Below are positions 34,147 through 43,175 of a stretch of DNA of 57,860 bases, one piece after another. Made by a program: the position numbers and the translations under genes. Under the pieces are notes generated by a model. The model searched no databases and was not told where the DNA came from. It was given only the letters and a program-made list of their open reading frames with translations. The stretch's first letter is position 1. Every line of letters starts with the position of its first letter. Source of the stretch: an uncultured Fretibacterium sp. (GTDB lineage Bacteria; Synergistota; Synergistia; Synergistales; Aminobacteriaceae); NCBI GenBank assembly GCA_937911045.1, contig CALEPX010000061.1, forward strand, positions 1 to 57,860, written 5' to 3'.

Positions 34147-36729
34147 GTGATTAGAAAATTTTTAGCAGCATTGCTTTTGATGATTTTCTCGGCAGCGGGG
34201 GCATGGGCAATCGAAGGTCCACCATACGGTAAGTGCGGCACCAACGTAAACTGGAAATTTGAAAACGGAACACTGACCATCAGCGGTACAGGTCCAATGG
34301 ATAACAGCCGTGCATTTAGCACAAATGATTGGCCGTGGCACGATTATAGCAGTGGGAACGAAGCCGAGGAAGACTGGCTTTTGTATTACTTTGCCCGTGT
34401 AACAAAAATTATCGTTGAGGACGGAGTAACGGAAATTGGTAACCGTGCGTTCCGTGATTTCTCAAGATTAGAGAGCGTAACTATAGCCGACAGCGTAACG
34501 AGTATCAAATACAATGCGTTTTATAATTGTCCAAAACTACGCAGCATCAGTCTCGGCAACGGCGTTAAAACAATAGAATACAATGTGTTTCAGGGTTGCT
34601 CGTCTCTCACGGAAATAACTTTGCCGGGAACAGTTGAGTCTATCGGGGATAATGTGTTTCAGGGCTGCTCAAGTCTGAAAACAGTAACATTCAAAGAACC
34701 CGCCTCACAGCATAGTTTAGAGATCAAGAATAATTCTAATACTACTAACGCAGGTATTCGTTATGACGGCGAATATGCTTTATTTGACGGAGAAAATCGC
34801 ATCATGCAGGATATTCCGATAAGCTATTTGAGCGCGAAGACACTTGTTTTTCGCCCCGACGTGCAAATTGTCAGTGACGGAATGTGCGGAGTAAATACGA
34901 AATGGGAGATTAACAAGCAAGATTATGTCCTCGCCATAAAAGTTTTTGACCCGGCAGTGTTCGGTATGGAAAAAAGTGCCGTGGACGGGAGCAAATACAA
35001 TTACAATAACGAAACTGAAGTCCCATGGCATACTTACAGGAATGCTTTGAAAGGTGTAACAATCGAGGAAGGTGTTACAAGAATCTGCAATTACGCTTTT
35101 ACTGACTGCAAAACGATAAAGGAATTTGTTCTTCCCAGTACGCTGAATGAAATCGGCACATCGGCGTTCCAAAACTGCGCGGCTCTTAAGACCGTTACAT
35201 TTGTAACTCCACCGTCTATTGCCGGAGACATAAAATTCGGAGGAAACGCTTTCGGAAATACTACCGCAGTTATTCGTTATGATGGCAAGGGAGTACTTCA
35301 AAATAAAAGCCTGAGTGTCTGTGTAGCACCAGGAAACTCTCTAGAAGATTTTGGCAGAGACTTGCATAGCCGTTTCGCGTGGGTTAGCAACTCATTAATA
35401 AGTTTCCGTGTACAAGCAGATGAACTTATTTTTAACGCTACATCGGGCACGGAATTTAGCACTACTTTCAAGATCGTTAATAAGTTCGGACTCATTCGGG
35501 ATGTAAAGTGGAGCGTAAATACTGATGTCTATCTCATCGAAGGAGGTGCTAAAACGTTTTCAGGCGATTATAAGGCAGAAATTACTGAAAGTAACGACAA
35601 CGAAGCAAAAATTAAGTTTTTCGTTGAAGAATCTAGCAAACGTATCAACTTCTTTGTTACAGTAACAGCCTCTTGCGGAGATGCTTCACGAAATAGCGTT
35701 ATATTCATCGTGTTTAATCCGCCTCAAAATGCCAGTACCCAAAGTGTCAGAGATGCAGCAGCTTCTGAGATCGAAATTCAAAGAAAGAACGCAATACTCA
35801 ACGGAAAAACAGGCGATACTCTCACTGCTTCATACAGCGCAAATGCCTCCGGATTGATTTGGACTTTAATGCCTGACTCAGGAACACTCGAACACGCGAA
35901 AAGTTTTGACATTATTTCAAGCGGCGATATTGCGGAAGTTGAAGCCGTATTTGATCGAAAAGGTCAGTATCATGCTCTTGTATTGGCGAAAAATTCATCG
36001 GGTGATATTGTTGATGCCGATGCTTTGAATTTCACGGTGACAGATAACAGGATTTTCACTCTCGCCCCAGAAGGATTATATTTCAACGCAACTGTGTCTG
36101 AGCCAAAAGATGCGTCAGTCAGAATAAAATCTACTACGAATGCTGACGGCGTTAAATGGGGCGTATTTTGGGACAAAGAGCCAACTAACTCAGCTATTAC
36201 AAGTAACGACAGCGGAATTAATATCACTGCGGAATGGGATACTCCCGGCGAATATCACGCACTTGTTACGGCGGATTCCGAAGAATGTTTTGATTACGCG
36301 ATTTTGACATTCTCAGTTGCTAAAACGAATATTTTCGAGCTTTTGCTGGATAAAGTGTTCTTCAGTGGCTCAATCGGCACGGAATTTGATGACGCGTCTA
36401 TTCTAATCAGCGGAGATGTTGACCCGAATGACATAGAATGGACTCTGAATTTTGACGGCAAAGTTATCAGCGAGGAAGAATTAGATTTTATCTACAATGA
36501 CGCAGGCATAAGCGTAAGTCCGACATTTAGCACAGAAGGAGAGCATCAAATTCAAATTGCAGCAAGCACAGGAGACTGCACACGCTCCGTAACTTTCACG
36601 TTCATCGCAGAATCAGGAACAATTCCGACAGAACCTGTGTCAAGTGTTACCGGATCATCGGGCGGCGGCTGTAATAGCGGCTTTGGATTAGGAGCATTGG
36701 TATTTTTAATGGCATTCAGAAAGAAATAA
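34147..36729 (+). CDS. BspA-like leucine-rich-repeat surface protein with Synergist-CTERM signal
   Basis: An 860-residue secreted protein. A signal peptide (cleavage near AWAIEGP) is followed by the BspA-type opening CGTNVNWKFENGTLTISGTG. LRR_5-type repeats are at about residues 85-190 (VEDGVTEIGNRAFRDFSRLE) and 310-365. Several Ig-like modules of about 100 residues follow, each containing a pattern like FNATSGTEFSTTFKI. The end is SSGGGCNSGFGLGALVFLMA plus FRKK, a Synergist-CTERM-like sorting signal for processing at the cell envelope. I start at the GTG at 34147 with GAAAGGAAG upstream. Probably an adhesin or envelope protein. Confidence 0.88.
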   Translation: MIRKFLAALLLMIFSAAGAWAIEGPPYGKCGTNVNWKFENGTLTISGTGPMDNSRAFSTNDWPWHDYSSGNEAEEDWLLYYFARVTKIIVEDGVTEIGNRAFRDFSRLESVTIADSVTSIKYNAFYNCPKLRSISLGNGVKTIEYNVFQGCSSLTEITLPGTVESIGDNVFQGCSSLKTVTFKEPASQHSLEIKNNSNTTNAGIRYDGEYALFDGENRIMQDIPISYLSAKTLVFRPDVQIVSDGMCGVNTKWEINKQDYVLAIKVFDPAVFGMEKSAVDGSKYNYNNETEVPWHTYRNALKGVTIEEGVTRICNYAFTDCKTIKEFVLPSTLNEIGTSAFQNCAALKTVTFVTPPSIAGDIKFGGNAFGNTTAVIRYDGKGVLQNKSLSVCVAPGNSLEDFGRDLHSRFAWVSNSLISFRVQADELIFNATSGTEFSTTFKIVNKFGLIRDVKWSVNTDVYLIEGGAKTFSGDYKAEITESNDNEAKIKFFVEESSKRINFFVTVTASCGDASRNSVIFIVFNPPQNASTQSVRDAAASEIEIQRKNAILNGKTGDTLTASYSANASGLIWTLMPDSGTLEHAKSFDIISSGDIAEVEAVFDRKGQYHALVLAKNSSGDIVDADALNFTVTDNRIFTLAPEGLYFNATVSEPKDASVRIKSTTNADGVKWGVFWDKEPTNSAITSNDSGINITAEWDTPGEYHALVTADSEECFDYAILTFSVAKTNIFELLLDKVFFSGSIGTEFDDASILISGDVDPNDIEWTLNFDGKVISEEELDFIYNDAGISVSPTFSTEGEHQIQIAASTGDCTRSVTFTFIAESGTIPTEPVSSVTGSSGGGCNSGFGLGALVFLMAFRKK

Positions 36730-36840
36730 TGTTCCCGCCATGCGAATGGGCATTTGTTGCTCGTATCGTGTGGCGTTTTTTGTGCGCGTTCGGAACGTTG
36801 AGCCTGTTAATTTTCCTGAGAAAACGCAAAGTTCCCTTTG

Positions 36841-36872
36841 AAAATCAGAAAATCAGAAAATCAGAAAATCCG
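36841..36872. repeat. Tandem 8-base repeat between the surface-protein gene and mtaD
   Basis: AAAATCAG three times, then AAAATCCG, in the 200-base gap between convergent genes. Nothing else supportable was seen in that gap. Confidence 0.85.
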
Positions 36873-36929
36873 AAATCAAATCCTGAAATTCTCGGGGAGC
36901 TTGCAATTTTCCAGATTCAGTTTTCGTTT

Positions 36930-38219
36930 CTAACGTGTGAGTGCCTCGCGAGCTTCACGTGCTTTCTGAATTATCTCTTCCTTGTCGAGTGTCGGGAAAT
37001 CTCCGTTGCGATAAAGCCATTTGCCATTAACCATCGTTCCGCGAATATCCGCCGAACTTCCCGCGTAAACAATATATGTCGCTAAATTCTCCTCGTTCAC
37101 TCCGATGTAATGCGGCTTATCAAGATCAACAACTATTAAATCCGCTACCCAACCTTCGCGAATCATGCCTTTGCGCGAAAATCCGAAAGCTCTCGCACCT
37201 TCATACGTCGCCATTCTCAGAACTTCAAGTGCCGAAACACAAACCGGATCCTTCGTCACTCCTTTGTGAAGCAACGCAGCTGTTCGCATCTCTTCCCAAA
37301 CATCAAGCCTGTTATTGCTCGACGCTCCATCAGTCCCCAACGCAACTGGAACATCTCGGTCAAGCCACGTCTCTAACGGCATCACACCGCTGCCAAGCTT
37401 CAGATTGCTGCACGGACAATGCACAAGCGTAACGTTCTCCGGCTTTTCAAAAATCGTGTCGGGATTCAAATATACCGAATGTGCAAGCGTCAACTGTGAA
37501 ACCGATAATAACCCAGCTTCTTCGAGATATTTTCCCGGCGTGAGCTTTAACTTTTCGCGTATGAATTTCAATTCGCCCTCCGTTTCGAGATAATGCGTGT
37601 GTATTCCCAGTCCTTTGTCTCGTGCTGCTGACGAAATTTTCACCATGTCTGCTAACGGCACTGTGTACGGAGCGTGCGGCCCTAACTGAACCGTAATCAA
37701 TCCTTCGCGACCGTGATATTTTTCCGCGAGTTCGAGATTTTCCTGAATCGATTTCTCAACTTTGCCCGGCTCTCCAGACGTAATGCCTCGACACAACGCT
37801 GCTCTGATTCCTGCCTGCAAAACCGCATCAGCTACACGATCCATCGAGAAATACATGTCCGCGAAACACGTCGTCCCTGAAGACAGCATCTCAAGAATCG
37901 CGCTCAAACTTCCCCAGTAAATATATTCAGGCGTTAATTTATCTTCAATCGGGAAAATCTTTTTCTGCAGCCATTCCATCAACGGAGATTCTTCGCCCAA
38001 TCCGCGCAATAATATCATCGCTGCGTGTGTGTGAGCGTTCACAAATCCGGGCAATATTGCGAGCTTGCCATGACCTGAGACGATCTTATCCGCACTCGGT
38101 GGAATTTCTTTCGCGTCAAGAATTTTATCAATGCGACCTTTCGAGACCAAAACATGTCCGCGTTCAGCCTCAACCCGTGAGCCATCAAGAATTAATACAT
38201 CTTTGAATAACGTTGCCAT
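36930..38219 (-). CDS. mtaD: S-adenosylhomocysteine / 5'-methylthioadenosine deaminase
   Basis: A 429-residue amidohydrolase of the MtaD/DadD family. Zinc ligands are seen in GFVNAHTHAAM (HxH), in IHTHYLETEGE and LAHSVYL, and the final Asp in LGTDGASSNNRLD. PMEWLQKKIFPIEDKLTPEY is typical of this subfamily. It deaminates the adenine ring of SAH, MTA or related nucleosides to the inosyl form. It is three bases downstream of ahcY on the same strand, suggesting a joint SAH-salvage pathway. The ATG at 38219 is the only sensible start. Confidence 0.9.
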   Translation of the reverse strand: MATLFKDVLILDGSRVEAERGHVLVSKGRIDKILDAKEIPPSADKIVSGHGKLAILPGFVNAHTHAAMILLRGLGEESPLMEWLQKKIFPIEDKLTPEYIYWGSLSAILEMLSSGTTCFADMYFSMDRVADAVLQAGIRAALCRGITSGEPGKVEKSIQENLELAEKYHGREGLITVQLGPHAPYTVPLADMVKISSAARDKGLGIHTHYLETEGELKFIREKLKLTPGKYLEEAGLLSVSQLTLAHSVYLNPDTIFEKPENVTLVHCPCSNLKLGSGVMPLETWLDRDVPVALGTDGASSNNRLDVWEEMRTAALLHKGVTKDPVCVSALEVLRMATYEGARAFGFSRKGMIREGWVADLIVVDLDKPHYIGVNEENLATYIVYAGSSADIRGTMVNGKWLYRNGDFPTLDKEEIIQKAREAREALTR

Positions 38220-38222
38220 AAT

Positions 38223-39476
38223 TTATTCCTGCCAACCCTTCATATATTCGATCTGTTCGTCAGTCATTGCGTCAATCTTCACGCCCAACGCAGCAAGCTT
38301 TGATTCCATAACCGGTCTATCAATTTCCATCGGAACCGGATATAATCCAGCAGCTTTACCGTCCATCTTGCCCGTGAAAACACTCAACGCCGCCTCAAGT
38401 TGCAGCGAGAAACTCAAGTCCATAATCTCAATCGGATGACCGTCCGCACACGCTAAATTCGTCAGCCTGCCTTCACCCAAAAGATTTATTCTGCGTCCGT
38501 CCTGCATTACATACGTGTCAATATTATCGCGCAATCTCTCGATCTTAACTGCCAAACTTTCCAGATCGGGCTTGCTGATCTCGACGTCAAAGTGTCCGGC
38601 ATTTCCCAAGATTACACCGTTCTTCATTTTCTCGATATGTTCGCGGCGAATCACGTGAATATTTCCGGTGAACGTCAGGAATATATCGCCAATTTTCGCG
38701 GCCTCGTCCATGCTCATAACTCTGAATCCGTCCATCAATGCTTCACAGGCTTTATGCGGATCAATTTCCGTAACAACAACATGCGCGCCAAATCCCGCAG
38801 CTCTCATCGCAGCACCGCGTCCGCACCAACCGTAACCAGCTATTACCACAGTTTTGCCGGCTACGATCATGTTCGTCGTGCGAATAAATCCGTCCCAAAC
38901 TGATTGACCAGTTCCGTAACGATTATCAAACAAATATTTGCTCAATGCGTCGTTCACGTCTATGACCGGAATTTTCAACACGCCCTGATTTGACATTGCG
39001 CGCAGCCTTTTCACGCCCGAAGTCGTCTCTTCAGATGCGCCTTTCACATTCGGAATCAAATCCGCAAATTCCTGATGCAACGTTGCAACCAAATCCGCTC
39101 CGTCATCAATTATTACGTTTGGTCTATAATTCAAGACTTTGCGCACATAACCGAAATATTCATCGCTCGACATGCCTCTGTGACTGTGAACGTGAACGCC
39201 ATTTTTCGCGAGTGCCGCACAAACATCGTCCTGAGTCGATAACGGATTACTGCCACATGCCGAAACTTTCGCACCGAGTTTTGTTAGCGTGATTAACAAA
39301 TTCGCGGTCTTAGCTTCGAGATGCAAACACGCAGCAATTATCGCACCGGTGAACGGCTTCGTGTCTTTATATTTCTCATACAGAAATTTCATCGACGGCA
39401 TATATTGCCAAGCCCAATCGATTTTCTTCTGACCATGTTCGGCGAGATTTATATCTTTGACTTCAAATTCTGACAT
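38223..39476 (-). CDS. ahcY: Adenosylhomocysteinase (SAH hydrolase)
   Basis: A 417-residue SAH hydrolase. The NAD-binding region is IAGYGWCGRGAAMRAAGFGA, and the substrate region is DVNDALSKYLFDNRYGTGQS. The length and the C-terminus (YMKGWQE rather than the -YRY ending) match the shorter archaeal/Thermotoga-type enzymes. It cleaves SAH, or S-inosylhomocysteine, to homocysteine and a nucleoside. I choose the ATG at 39476 behind AGGAG; a GTG at 39482 is possible. The downstream neighbour is the SAH/MTA deaminase. Confidence 0.95.
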   Translation of the reverse strand: MSEFEVKDINLAEHGQKKIDWAWQYMPSMKFLYEKYKDTKPFTGAIIAACLHLEAKTANLLITLTKLGAKVSACGSNPLSTQDDVCAALAKNGVHVHSHRGMSSDEYFGYVRKVLNYRPNVIIDDGADLVATLHQEFADLIPNVKGASEETTSGVKRLRAMSNQGVLKIPVIDVNDALSKYLFDNRYGTGQSVWDGFIRTTNMIVAGKTVVIAGYGWCGRGAAMRAAGFGAHVVVTEIDPHKACEALMDGFRVMSMDEAAKIGDIFLTFTGNIHVIRREHIEKMKNGVILGNAGHFDVEISKPDLESLAVKIERLRDNIDTYVMQDGRRINLLGEGRLTNLACADGHPIEIMDLSFSLQLEAALSVFTGKMDGKAAGLYPVPMEIDRPVMESKLAALGVKIDAMTDEQIEYMKGWQE

Positions 39477-39586
39477 AAACACATACTCCTGATTCTAAAA
39501 TAAATTCCGTGTTCATTAATAGTATAGCAAAATGTGGTGTAAAATCTGTTCGTGTGAAAAAATATTTTTGGAAGGGAAAGATAATT

Positions 39587-40804
39587 TTGCAGGAAAAAGT
39601 TCTTAACAAACTCGACGAACTCGAAAATGACATGATTAAATCCTTGTGCGACATTTGCAGAATACCGGCTATTTCTCCGCATAATAACGGCACTGGTGAA
39701 GAAGCTAAAGCTCACGAAATCGAGAAAATTATTAATAACTTGGGACTCGGCTCTGTCGAATGGCAACTCGTTCCGGATTCAGAATCTCAAACTGGAAATC
39801 GTCCGTCAATATTCCTGAATTACCCGGGAAAAATTTCGCGCAGATTATGTTTCTTGACGCATATCGACATCGTTCCTGAAGGCGATAAATCTGCTTGGAG
39901 CATTGACCCGTTTGCTCCTGTTGTGAAAGGCACGAGAATTTACGGGCGCGGAGTTTCTGATAACGGCATGAGTTTAATCGCTTCGATCTTCGCACTAAAA
40001 GCTATTCACGATTTACACATCACTCCGGAATTTACGGTCAATCTCGGATTCGTCGCAGATGAAGAAATGGGCAGCAAATTCGGAATTATACCGTTAATCG
40101 AACGCGGGCTTTTTAATCCTGATGACTTAATCGTAGTTCCTGATTCCGGAAATGACGCCGGAGATTTTATCGAGATAGCTGAGAAATCAGACTTGAAAAT
40201 GCAATTCACAGTTCTTGGGAAACAGGTTCACGCCGCACTGCCTCACACAGGAATCAACGCTTGCAGAGTTGCGAACATGTTAGCTCATGAAATCGACGAA
40301 GCTTTGCACGAAAATTTCACGCAGACGAATCCGATTTTCAGCCCGGAATTTTCTACGTTCGAACCAACACGCAGATTCCAGAACGTCCCCAACACTAACA
40401 CAGTCCCGGGGCGCGAGAGATTCGAATTTGACTGCAGAATTTTGCCGGAAGTTTCGCTCGATGAAGTGATAGCTCTTGTGAAAAAAATCTGCTCTGACAT
40501 CGAAAGACGCACTCATGCTAAAATCGAACTGGAATTTTCACGCGGCGATTCAGCTCCGGTTACAAGTCCTGACTCAGACGTTGCGAAATTACTGACGAAA
40601 TCAATCAAACAAGTTCTCGGCATAAATCCCGTAACAGGCGGAATCGGCGGCGGAACTTTTGCGGCATATTTCAGGCGCAGGAATATTCCGGCTGTAGTCT
40701 GGTCGCAGGAATGTGACGGCGTGGCTCATCAACCAGACGAATTTACCGAAATCAAGTATCTCGTGAACAACGCGAAAGTTTTTGCGCTCATGATGCTGGG
40801 TTAA
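39587..40804 (+). CDS. M20-family metallopeptidase / deacylase
   Basis: A 405-residue zinc hydrolase of the M20 family. Metal-site motifs include LTHIDIVPEG, GRGVSDNGMS, and EEMGSKFGI with the catalytic Glu-Glu; the dimerisation domain follows, and the C-terminal VVWSQECDGVAHQPDEF holds the last His ligand. Such enzymes are dipeptidases or amino-acid deacylases. I place the start at the TTG at 39587 behind GAAGGGA. It is divergent from ahcY; its stop codon overlaps that of the convergent rel gene. Confidence 0.9.
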   Translation: MQEKVLNKLDELENDMIKSLCDICRIPAISPHNNGTGEEAKAHEIEKIINNLGLGSVEWQLVPDSESQTGNRPSIFLNYPGKISRRLCFLTHIDIVPEGDKSAWSIDPFAPVVKGTRIYGRGVSDNGMSLIASIFALKAIHDLHITPEFTVNLGFVADEEMGSKFGIIPLIERGLFNPDDLIVVPDSGNDAGDFIEIAEKSDLKMQFTVLGKQVHAALPHTGINACRVANMLAHEIDEALHENFTQTNPIFSPEFSTFEPTRRFQNVPNTNTVPGRERFEFDCRILPEVSLDEVIALVKKICSDIERRTHAKIELEFSRGDSAPVTSPDSDVAKLLTKSIKQVLGINPVTGGIGGGTFAAYFRRRNIPAVVWSQECDGVAHQPDEFTEIKYLVNNAKVFALMMLG

Positions 40805-43164
40805 GCGCGTGTAACTTCGATAATTCCGCGGACTTCGTTCAATCTTGCCATGATCGAGTACAGGTGTTCAAGATTCCGCACTCGCAATTCGATTTTCATG
40901 CGCATGAGACTATTGCCGACCATCGAAGCTTTGATCCCAAGAATGCTGCCTCCTTCGAGACTTAATGCGCGCGTCGAATCTGGCAGCAAATCTTCACGCT
41001 CAACACCCTCAGCTTTCAATCGCGCCGTGTATAATTTGCCGGATTTCTTGTCATCGATTCTGTCGTCATTTGCCCACGATACTTCGATACTGCGACCAGC
41101 TCTTTTCGCCTGCATACTTTTGCAATCCGCTCTGTGAACTGTCAAACCGCGGCGTGTTGACGAATAGCCGATTATCTCGTCACCCGGAATTGGACAGCAA
41201 CAACTCGCTAACGTAACGCTGACTCCGCCCTCACCTTCGACCAGAATATCAGACTTGGGACTTTTGCGGGCTTTCGGCGGTTCGACTTCGAGTACATGAA
41301 CGTGATTATCCTGAGAAGTCTTGTGCAAATATTCCAGCGATAATTTCTGAGCGGCAACTCCGGCTCCAATCGTTCCAGAGCCAACCGAGATTAATATCTC
41401 ATCAATATTATTAAAACTTTCACGTGTAACATCAAGACCGCGTTTGCGCAATTCACGCTCGATTAATTTCCAGCCACGCTCGATTTTCTCTTCACGCGCA
41501 ATTTTCTCAGCCTGCTTGAAATAATTCCGGATTTTGCTGCGAGTTTTTCCGGATGAAACAATCTTCAGCCAATCTTTCGACGGTGAGCCATTCGGTGAAG
41601 TCAGGATCTTCACAATATCTCCGCTGTGTAATTGCGTATTCAACGGGACAATTCTGCCGTTAATCATCGCTCCGACACAATGATTGCCGATTTCCGTGTG
41701 AACCGAGTACGCGAAATCAAGAGTTGTAGCCCCGTTCGGTAAAATCAGCGGCTTGCCATCGGGCGTAAAAACATAAACTTCGGACGTAAGCAGAATATCG
41801 CTCTTCAAAACTTCCATGAATTCTTGCGAATTTCCATCCTGACCAGCTTCCAGAGCTTGGCGTATCCACATTAATTTCGCGTTCAATCCGTTGATTAGCT
41901 TTTTATTTCCGCCGGATTTATATACCCAGTGAGCTGCGATTCCGTATTCGGCTAAATTATTCATCTCGTGCGTGCGAATCTGGACTTCTAACGGAACTCC
42001 GAACGCCATCACCGTCGTGTGCAAAGACTGGTACATGTTGCTCTTAGGATTCGCTATATAATCATCAAACTGACCCGGGACAGGAATCCATAATGCGTGA
42101 ACAACTCCCAAAACTGCGTAACACGTCGATACATCCGAAACCAAAACTCGCACCGCAAGAATATCATATAATTCATCAAACGATAATTTCTTGCGCTGCA
42201 TCTTCTCGTAAATGCTATAAATATGCTTGGCTCTGCCTTTGATCCTGCACGCGATATTATCTTTCTGAAGCTTCTCCTCAAGAATTTCGCTGGCCTTCTT
42301 GATAATTTCTTCCATTTTGGGCAATTTCCGGCGCACTCTCAGCGTAATTTCCTCGTACAAATCCGGCTGCAAATACTTGAACGACAAATCCTCAAGTTCA
42401 CGCTTAATCTGGTAAATTCCCAACCTGTGAGCCAACGGGGCGTAAATTTCCATCGTTTCACGCGCAATTCTCTCACGTTTATCCGGACGCATTACTCCGA
42501 GTGTGCGCATATTATGCAATCTGTCCGCAAGCTTGATTAGCACAACTCGAATATCCCGAGCCATTACGATAAACATTCGGCGCAGATTTTCTCCGGTCAA
42601 ATCCTCACGTGACATGAATTTCTTCACATCTTCACCCGCAAGTTTCGTAACGCCTCCGACAAGCGTCTCGACATCTTCACCGAACAATTCGCGCAACTGT
42701 TCGCCCGTAACAGTCGTGTCCTCAAGCGTATCATGCAGCAACGCAGCCTCAAGTGTCGCAATGTCAAGGCGCATTCCTGCCAATATCAACGCCGCACTCA
42801 GCGTGTGAATTATATACGGGTCACCGGATTTTCGCATTTGATCTTTATGAGCAATAGCCGCAAAAACAAACGCCTCGCCTAATTTTCGCATCTGCTCCGG
42901 AACTAATGCAAACGACGCTTTCGCCCACAATTCCTGCCACAAACTACGAACCGCTTCAGTTTGGGATTTATCCGGAATCTGCGTGAAAAAATCATCTCGA
43001 AGCGTCATCATCTCGCGAATAAAATCCGACGCACTGTCATCAAGTGACGGAACACTGCTCATTATCGACAAGAACGACGCCTGTTCCGATTGCAAGCCTG
43101 ATTGATTTTGCGATTCTAATTGCGATTTGCCGGATTTAGATTTCCCTGCTTTTTCTTTCGTCAC
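40801..43164 (-). CDS. rel: Bifunctional (p)ppGpp synthetase/hydrolase
   Basis: A 787-residue Rel/SpoT protein. The HD hydrolase domain is intact (AHKDQMRKSGDPYIIH and ALLHDTLEDT at about residues 105-150). Synthetase motifs include GRAKHIYSIYEKM and NMYQSLHTTV. Then TGS (VYVFTPDGKPLILPNGATTL), a Cys-rich region (ASCCCPIPGDEI) and a C-terminal ACT domain. It makes and degrades the alarmone (p)ppGpp during starvation. The start is the GTG at 43164. It is 11 bases downstream of recJ, as in many bacteria. The stop codon overlaps the M20 stop. Confidence 0.95.
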   Translation of the reverse strand: MTKEKAGKSKSGKSQLESQNQSGLQSEQASFLSIMSSVPSLDDSASDFIREMMTLRDDFFTQIPDKSQTEAVRSLWQELWAKASFALVPEQMRKLGEAFVFAAIAHKDQMRKSGDPYIIHTLSAALILAGMRLDIATLEAALLHDTLEDTTVTGEQLRELFGEDVETLVGGVTKLAGEDVKKFMSREDLTGENLRRMFIVMARDIRVVLIKLADRLHNMRTLGVMRPDKRERIARETMEIYAPLAHRLGIYQIKRELEDLSFKYLQPDLYEEITLRVRRKLPKMEEIIKKASEILEEKLQKDNIACRIKGRAKHIYSIYEKMQRKKLSFDELYDILAVRVLVSDVSTCYAVLGVVHALWIPVPGQFDDYIANPKSNMYQSLHTTVMAFGVPLEVQIRTHEMNNLAEYGIAAHWVYKSGGNKKLINGLNAKLMWIRQALEAGQDGNSQEFMEVLKSDILLTSEVYVFTPDGKPLILPNGATTLDFAYSVHTEIGNHCVGAMINGRIVPLNTQLHSGDIVKILTSPNGSPSKDWLKIVSSGKTRSKIRNYFKQAEKIAREEKIERGWKLIERELRKRGLDVTRESFNNIDEILISVGSGTIGAGVAAQKLSLEYLHKTSQDNHVHVLEVEPPKARKSPKSDILVEGEGGVSVTLASCCCPIPGDEIIGYSSTRRGLTVHRADCKSMQAKRAGRSIEVSWANDDRIDDKKSGKLYTARLKAEGVEREDLLPDSTRALSLEGGSILGIKASMVGNSLMRMKIELRVRNLEHLYSIMARLNEVRGIIEVTRA

Positions 43165-43175
43165 ATCTCACCATC

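Noticed and set aside
36729..37085. Plus-strand ORF after the BspA-like gene
   Set aside because: Overlaps mtaD on the other strand, has no ribosome site and is low-complexity (tandem AAAATCAG).
40801..40804. Overlapping stops of the M20 peptidase and rel genes as a regulatory device
   Set aside because: A four-base overlap of convergent stops is common and needs no special explanation.
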